Shown here: piece after piece, positions 5,876 through 7,822 of the stretch
How the letters are laid out: each line of letters opens with the position of its first letter
Numbering within the stretch: the first letter of the stretch is position 1
Source: JANYCG01 sp031397915
GTDB lineage: Bacteria; Pseudomonadota; Gammaproteobacteria; Burkholderiales; Burkholderiaceae_C
Direction of reading: 5' to 3'
Length of the DNA stretch: 7,822 nucleotides
NCBI GenBank assembly: GCA_031397915.1
Contig: JANNMM010000058.1
Span: 1 to 7,822, forward strand
Position numbers and translations under genes: made by a program
The notes under the pieces: model-generated
The model's database searches: none
What the model was told of the DNA's origin: nothing
Seen by the model: only the letters and a program-made list of their open reading frames with translations

Positions 5876-7614
5876 TGTTTGATCTCGTCATTCGCAACGG
5901 CCGCATTGTGGACGGCACCGGCAGCCCCTCCTTCAGCGGTGACATCGCCTTGCAAGCCGGCAAGCTCGTACAGGTGGGTGGCAAGGCCGGTGCGGCCACG
6001 CGCGAAATAGACGCGGCAGGCGCGCTGGTGACGCCCGGTTTCGTCGACATCCACACCCATTTCGACGGCCAGCTCACCTGGGACCCGTACCTCTCCCCGT
6101 CAGACGGCCACGGCGTCACCACCATCGTGGCCGGCAACTGCGGCGTGGGATTCGCCCCCGCCAAGCCCGACAAACACGCCTGGCTGATCGACTTGATGGA
6201 AGGGGTGGAAGACATCCCCGGTGCGGCGCTGGCCGAAGGCATCCAGTGGGAGTGGGAAAGTTTCCCGGAATACCTGGACGCTATCGCCCGCAAAAAATAC
6301 GCGATGGACATTGGTACCCAGGTTCCCCATGGCCCCTTGCGCGCCTACGTGATGGGTGAGCGCGGCACGGCCAATGAAGAGGCGACAGCACAGGACATCG
6401 CGCAAATGGCAGCACTGGTCGCCGAAGGCCTGCGCGCCGGGGCGCTGGGTTTTTCAACCTCGCGCGTGTTGATCCACAAATCGAAATCGGGCGACTTGGT
6501 GCCCGGTACCTTCGCCAGCCGCGAGGAGCTGTTTGGCATTGGCCACGCCTTGAAGGATGTGGGCCACGGCCTCTTTCAGATGACCTCGATCCACGACAAG
6601 CTCGAGAGTGAATATGCCTGGATCAAGGACCTCGCGCGCGAGACCGGCTGCACCGTGCAGTTCAACTTCCAGCAGGGCGACGCGGCGCCCAACCAGTGGC
6701 GCGACATTTTGACGATGATGGAGAGCGCCCATGCTGAGGGGTTGAAGATCTATGGCGGTATGGCCGGGCGCCCGGCAGGCATGTTGTACAGCTGGCAGTC
6801 CACCATTCATCCGTTTGTGGGCTGCGCCTCGTGGGCCAGCATTGCAGACTTGCCACACGCCGACAAAATTGCCCACCTGCGCAACCCCGAATTCCGCGCC
6901 CGCCTCATTTCCGAGGCACCGAAAGACCTCGGCCCCACGGGCAATTTTGTGACGCGCAGCTTCCACAAACTCTTTTTGCTCGGTGACCCACCCGAGTACG
7001 AGCCCGACCCGTCCACCAGCGTCGCCGCACAGTCGCAGCGCACCGGCAAACCCGCCGCCGAGATCGCTTACGACCTGATGATGGGCGCCGGTGCGGGCCA
7101 TGACGGCCAGAGCGGCACCCCGGCCAGCGCGCTTCTGTACTTCCCCATCTTCAACTATTCCAACAGCAACCTCGACCACCTCGTCACACAAATGAAATCG
7201 CCCGCCACGGTGTTGAGCCTGGGCGACGGCGGCGCGCATTGCGGCTTCATCTGCGATACCTCGCTGCCCACCTACATGCTCACGCATTGGGCGCGTGACC
7301 GCACACGTGGCCAGAAGATGCCGCTCGAATTCATCGTCAACGCGCAGACCCAGCGCACTGCGCAGTTTTATGGCATGTTTGACCGGGGGGTGCTCAAGCC
7401 TGGTTACAAGGCCGACATCAACATCATCGACTTCGCGCGCCTGCATCTCGAAGCGCCGTATTTCACGCACGACCTGCCGGCCAATGGAAAACGCCTGATG
7501 CAAAAAGCATCGGGCTACCTGGCGACCCTCGTCAATGGGGTGCCGGTGGCCATGAACGGTGCGTCCACTGGTGACTTGCCGGGGCGGCTGATTCGGGGGC
7601 CGCAGAGGGCGTGA
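5875..7614 (+). CDS. D-aminoacylase-like amidohydrolase (N-acyl-D-amino acid deacylase family protein)
   Basis: A 579-residue cytoplasmic metal-dependent hydrolase of the amidohydrolase superfamily; no signal peptide. The N-terminal small beta domain is typical (MFDLVIRNGRIVDGTGSPSF). Then GFVDIHTHFDGQ (55-66) gives the HxH metal pair H60/H62, GNCGVGFAP (87-95) has C89 at the place of the bridging cysteine of D-aminoacylases, GALGFSTSR (189-197) follows, and SLGDGGAHC (448-456) supplies the strand-8 aspartate D451. The C-terminus returns to the beta domain (GYKADINIIDF, LVNGVPV). It is about 100 residues longer than classical D-aminoacylase. The strand-5 and strand-6 histidines are not where expected (MTSIHDKLE and TVQFNFQQ), so the metal site and substrate may differ; the exact reaction is unknown. 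It starts 58 bp after the kinase stop on the same strand and could be co-transcribed. Release of amino acids or ammonia from N-acyl compounds would suit a nitrogen locus, but that is inference. Confidence 0.85.
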   Translation: MFDLVIRNGRIVDGTGSPSFSGDIALQAGKLVQVGGKAGAATREIDAAGALVTPGFVDIHTHFDGQLTWDPYLSPSDGHGVTTIVAGNCGVGFAPAKPDKHAWLIDLMEGVEDIPGAALAEGIQWEWESFPEYLDAIARKKYAMDIGTQVPHGPLRAYVMGERGTANEEATAQDIAQMAALVAEGLRAGALGFSTSRVLIHKSKSGDLVPGTFASREELFGIGHALKDVGHGLFQMTSIHDKLESEYAWIKDLARETGCTVQFNFQQGDAAPNQWRDILTMMESAHAEGLKIYGGMAGRPAGMLYSWQSTIHPFVGCASWASIADLPHADKIAHLRNPEFRARLISEAPKDLGPTGNFVTRSFHKLFLLGDPPEYEPDPSTSVAAQSQRTGKPAAEIAYDLMMGAGAGHDGQSGTPASALLYFPIFNYSNSNLDHLVTQMKSPATVLSLGDGGAHCGFICDTSLPTYMLTHWARDRTRGQKMPLEFIVNAQTQRTAQFYGMFDRGVLKPGYKADINIIDFARLHLEAPYFTHDLPANGKRLMQKASGYLATLVNGVPVAMNGASTGDLPGRLIRGPQRA

Positions 7615-7656
7615 TCAGATAATAATTAACATGGGTGTTAATTATTTCTGATTTTT
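7614..7656 (+). terminator. AT-rich intrinsic terminator after the amidohydrolase gene
   Basis: ATCAGA (7614-7619) pairs with TCTGAT (7647-7652), and AATAATTAACA (7621-7631) pairs with TGTTAATTATT (7636-7646). This gives a 17-bp stem with one bulged T (7620) and a TGGG loop. A run of five T (7652-7656) follows directly. The stem begins on the last base of the TGA stop codon. Despite the AT-rich stem, length and T-run support a terminator. Confidence 0.75.
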
Positions 7657-7710
7657 AGGTGAGTTTTGATAATTTTGGGGCAGTAAGTCACGAGTATGTT
7701 GATTATCTTG

Positions 7711-7822
7711 CTATAAAAATAGAAGCAGTATTTTCGTGCTTCCAGACGAATGATCACACTTCACATCGGCGAGCAGCAAAGTCAGGTCGTCTTTCAGGCA
7801 GATGCGGGGGTGGGCGTGGCTC
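7711..7822 (-). CDS. C-terminal fragment of a probable convergent gene, product not identified
   Basis: On the minus strand a frame enters at the right window edge (first full codon at 7821) and runs 36 codons to TAG at 7711-7713. The first part reads HPRICLKDDLTLLLADVK; 16 of the first 18 codons end in G or C, as expected for a real gene in this GC-rich genome. The other two minus frames stop at about 7794 and 7757. The KDDLTLLLADV stretch resembles the C-terminal DDxTLL strand of SpoIIE/PP2C-like phosphatases, but this is too short to assign. The last dozen codons are AT-rich and overlap a terminator-like hairpin, so the true stop could differ from the one given. A start on the plus strand at 7750 is an alternative. 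Confidence 0.35.
   Translation of the reverse strand, partial: SHAHPRICLKDDLTLLLADVKCDHSSGSTKILLLFL
7715..7742 (-). terminator. Candidate intrinsic terminator for the convergent minus-strand gene
   Basis: GAAGCA (7722-7727) and TGCTTC (7737-7742) form a perfect 6-bp stem with a 9-nt loop. Read on the minus strand it is followed by T, A and then five T (7719-7715). It faces the terminator at 7614-7656, as expected between convergent genes. The stem is short, so the call is moderate. Confidence 0.45.

Noticed and set aside
6454..7503. A 349-codon minus-strand open frame inside the amidohydrolase gene.
   Set aside because: Same reasoning: antisense shadow of a gene with clear family motifs.
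4077..7614. The kinase and amidohydrolase genes have exactly the same length (1740 bp including stop).
   Set aside because: The proteins are unrelated in motif and fold, so this is coincidence rather than duplication.
7750..7822. Plus-strand start at ATG 7750 reading MITLHIGEQQSQ and open to the window end.
   Set aside because: No Shine-Dalgarno, weaker G/C third-position bias than the minus frame, and the facing terminator-like hairpins favour a convergent gene. Not excluded, since only 24 codons are visible.
1..7822. Search for tRNA, rRNA, CRISPR arrays, insertion-sequence ends and attachment sites.
   Set aside because: No clover-leaf, direct-repeat array, transposase motif or terminal inverted repeat was visible by eye.

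Overview
The window is a GC-rich bacterial chromosome segment carrying a nitrogen-assimilation locus. Sequence style and gene content (NADH-dependent NirB plus NirD, cytoplasmic NasA, a PP2C-kinase fusion, a long amidohydrolase) suggest a betaproteobacterium, probably Burkholderiales/Comamonadaceae. That placement is from memory of such proteins, not from a database comparison.

Left part, minus strand (about 1-3919): a tight operon reading right to left, nirB (assimilatory nitrite reductase large subunit) - nirD (Rieske-type small subunit) - nasA (assimilatory nitrate reductase, cut by the left window edge). Spacers are 27 and 11 bp. Together NasA reduces nitrate to nitrite and NirBD reduces nitrite to ammonium in the cytoplasm.

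Divergent control region (3920-4076): 157 bp between nirB and an oppositely oriented gene. It holds an excellent sigma-54 (-24/-12) promoter for nirB and a good sigma-54-like element for the divergent gene, whose predicted start point falls on the ATG. An NtrC-like imperfect dyad lies about midway between the two, next to a separate short inverted repeat. I read this as a shared nitrogen-control region; that is inference from motifs.

Middle, plus strand (4077-5816): a 579-residue protein with an N-terminal PP2C-type Ser/Thr phosphatase, a Ser/Thr kinase domain and one C-terminal membrane helix. It is likely a membrane-anchored signalling protein tied to nitrate assimilation.

Right part, plus strand (5875-7614): a D-aminoacylase-like amidohydrolase whose ribosome binding site and start codon lie inside a 34-bp interrupted palindrome. 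Its stop codon runs into a long AT-rich hairpin with a T-run, a likely terminator. The last ~200 bp are AT-rich at first. They contain a second terminator-like hairpin for the minus strand and probably the tail of a convergent gene entering from the right edge.
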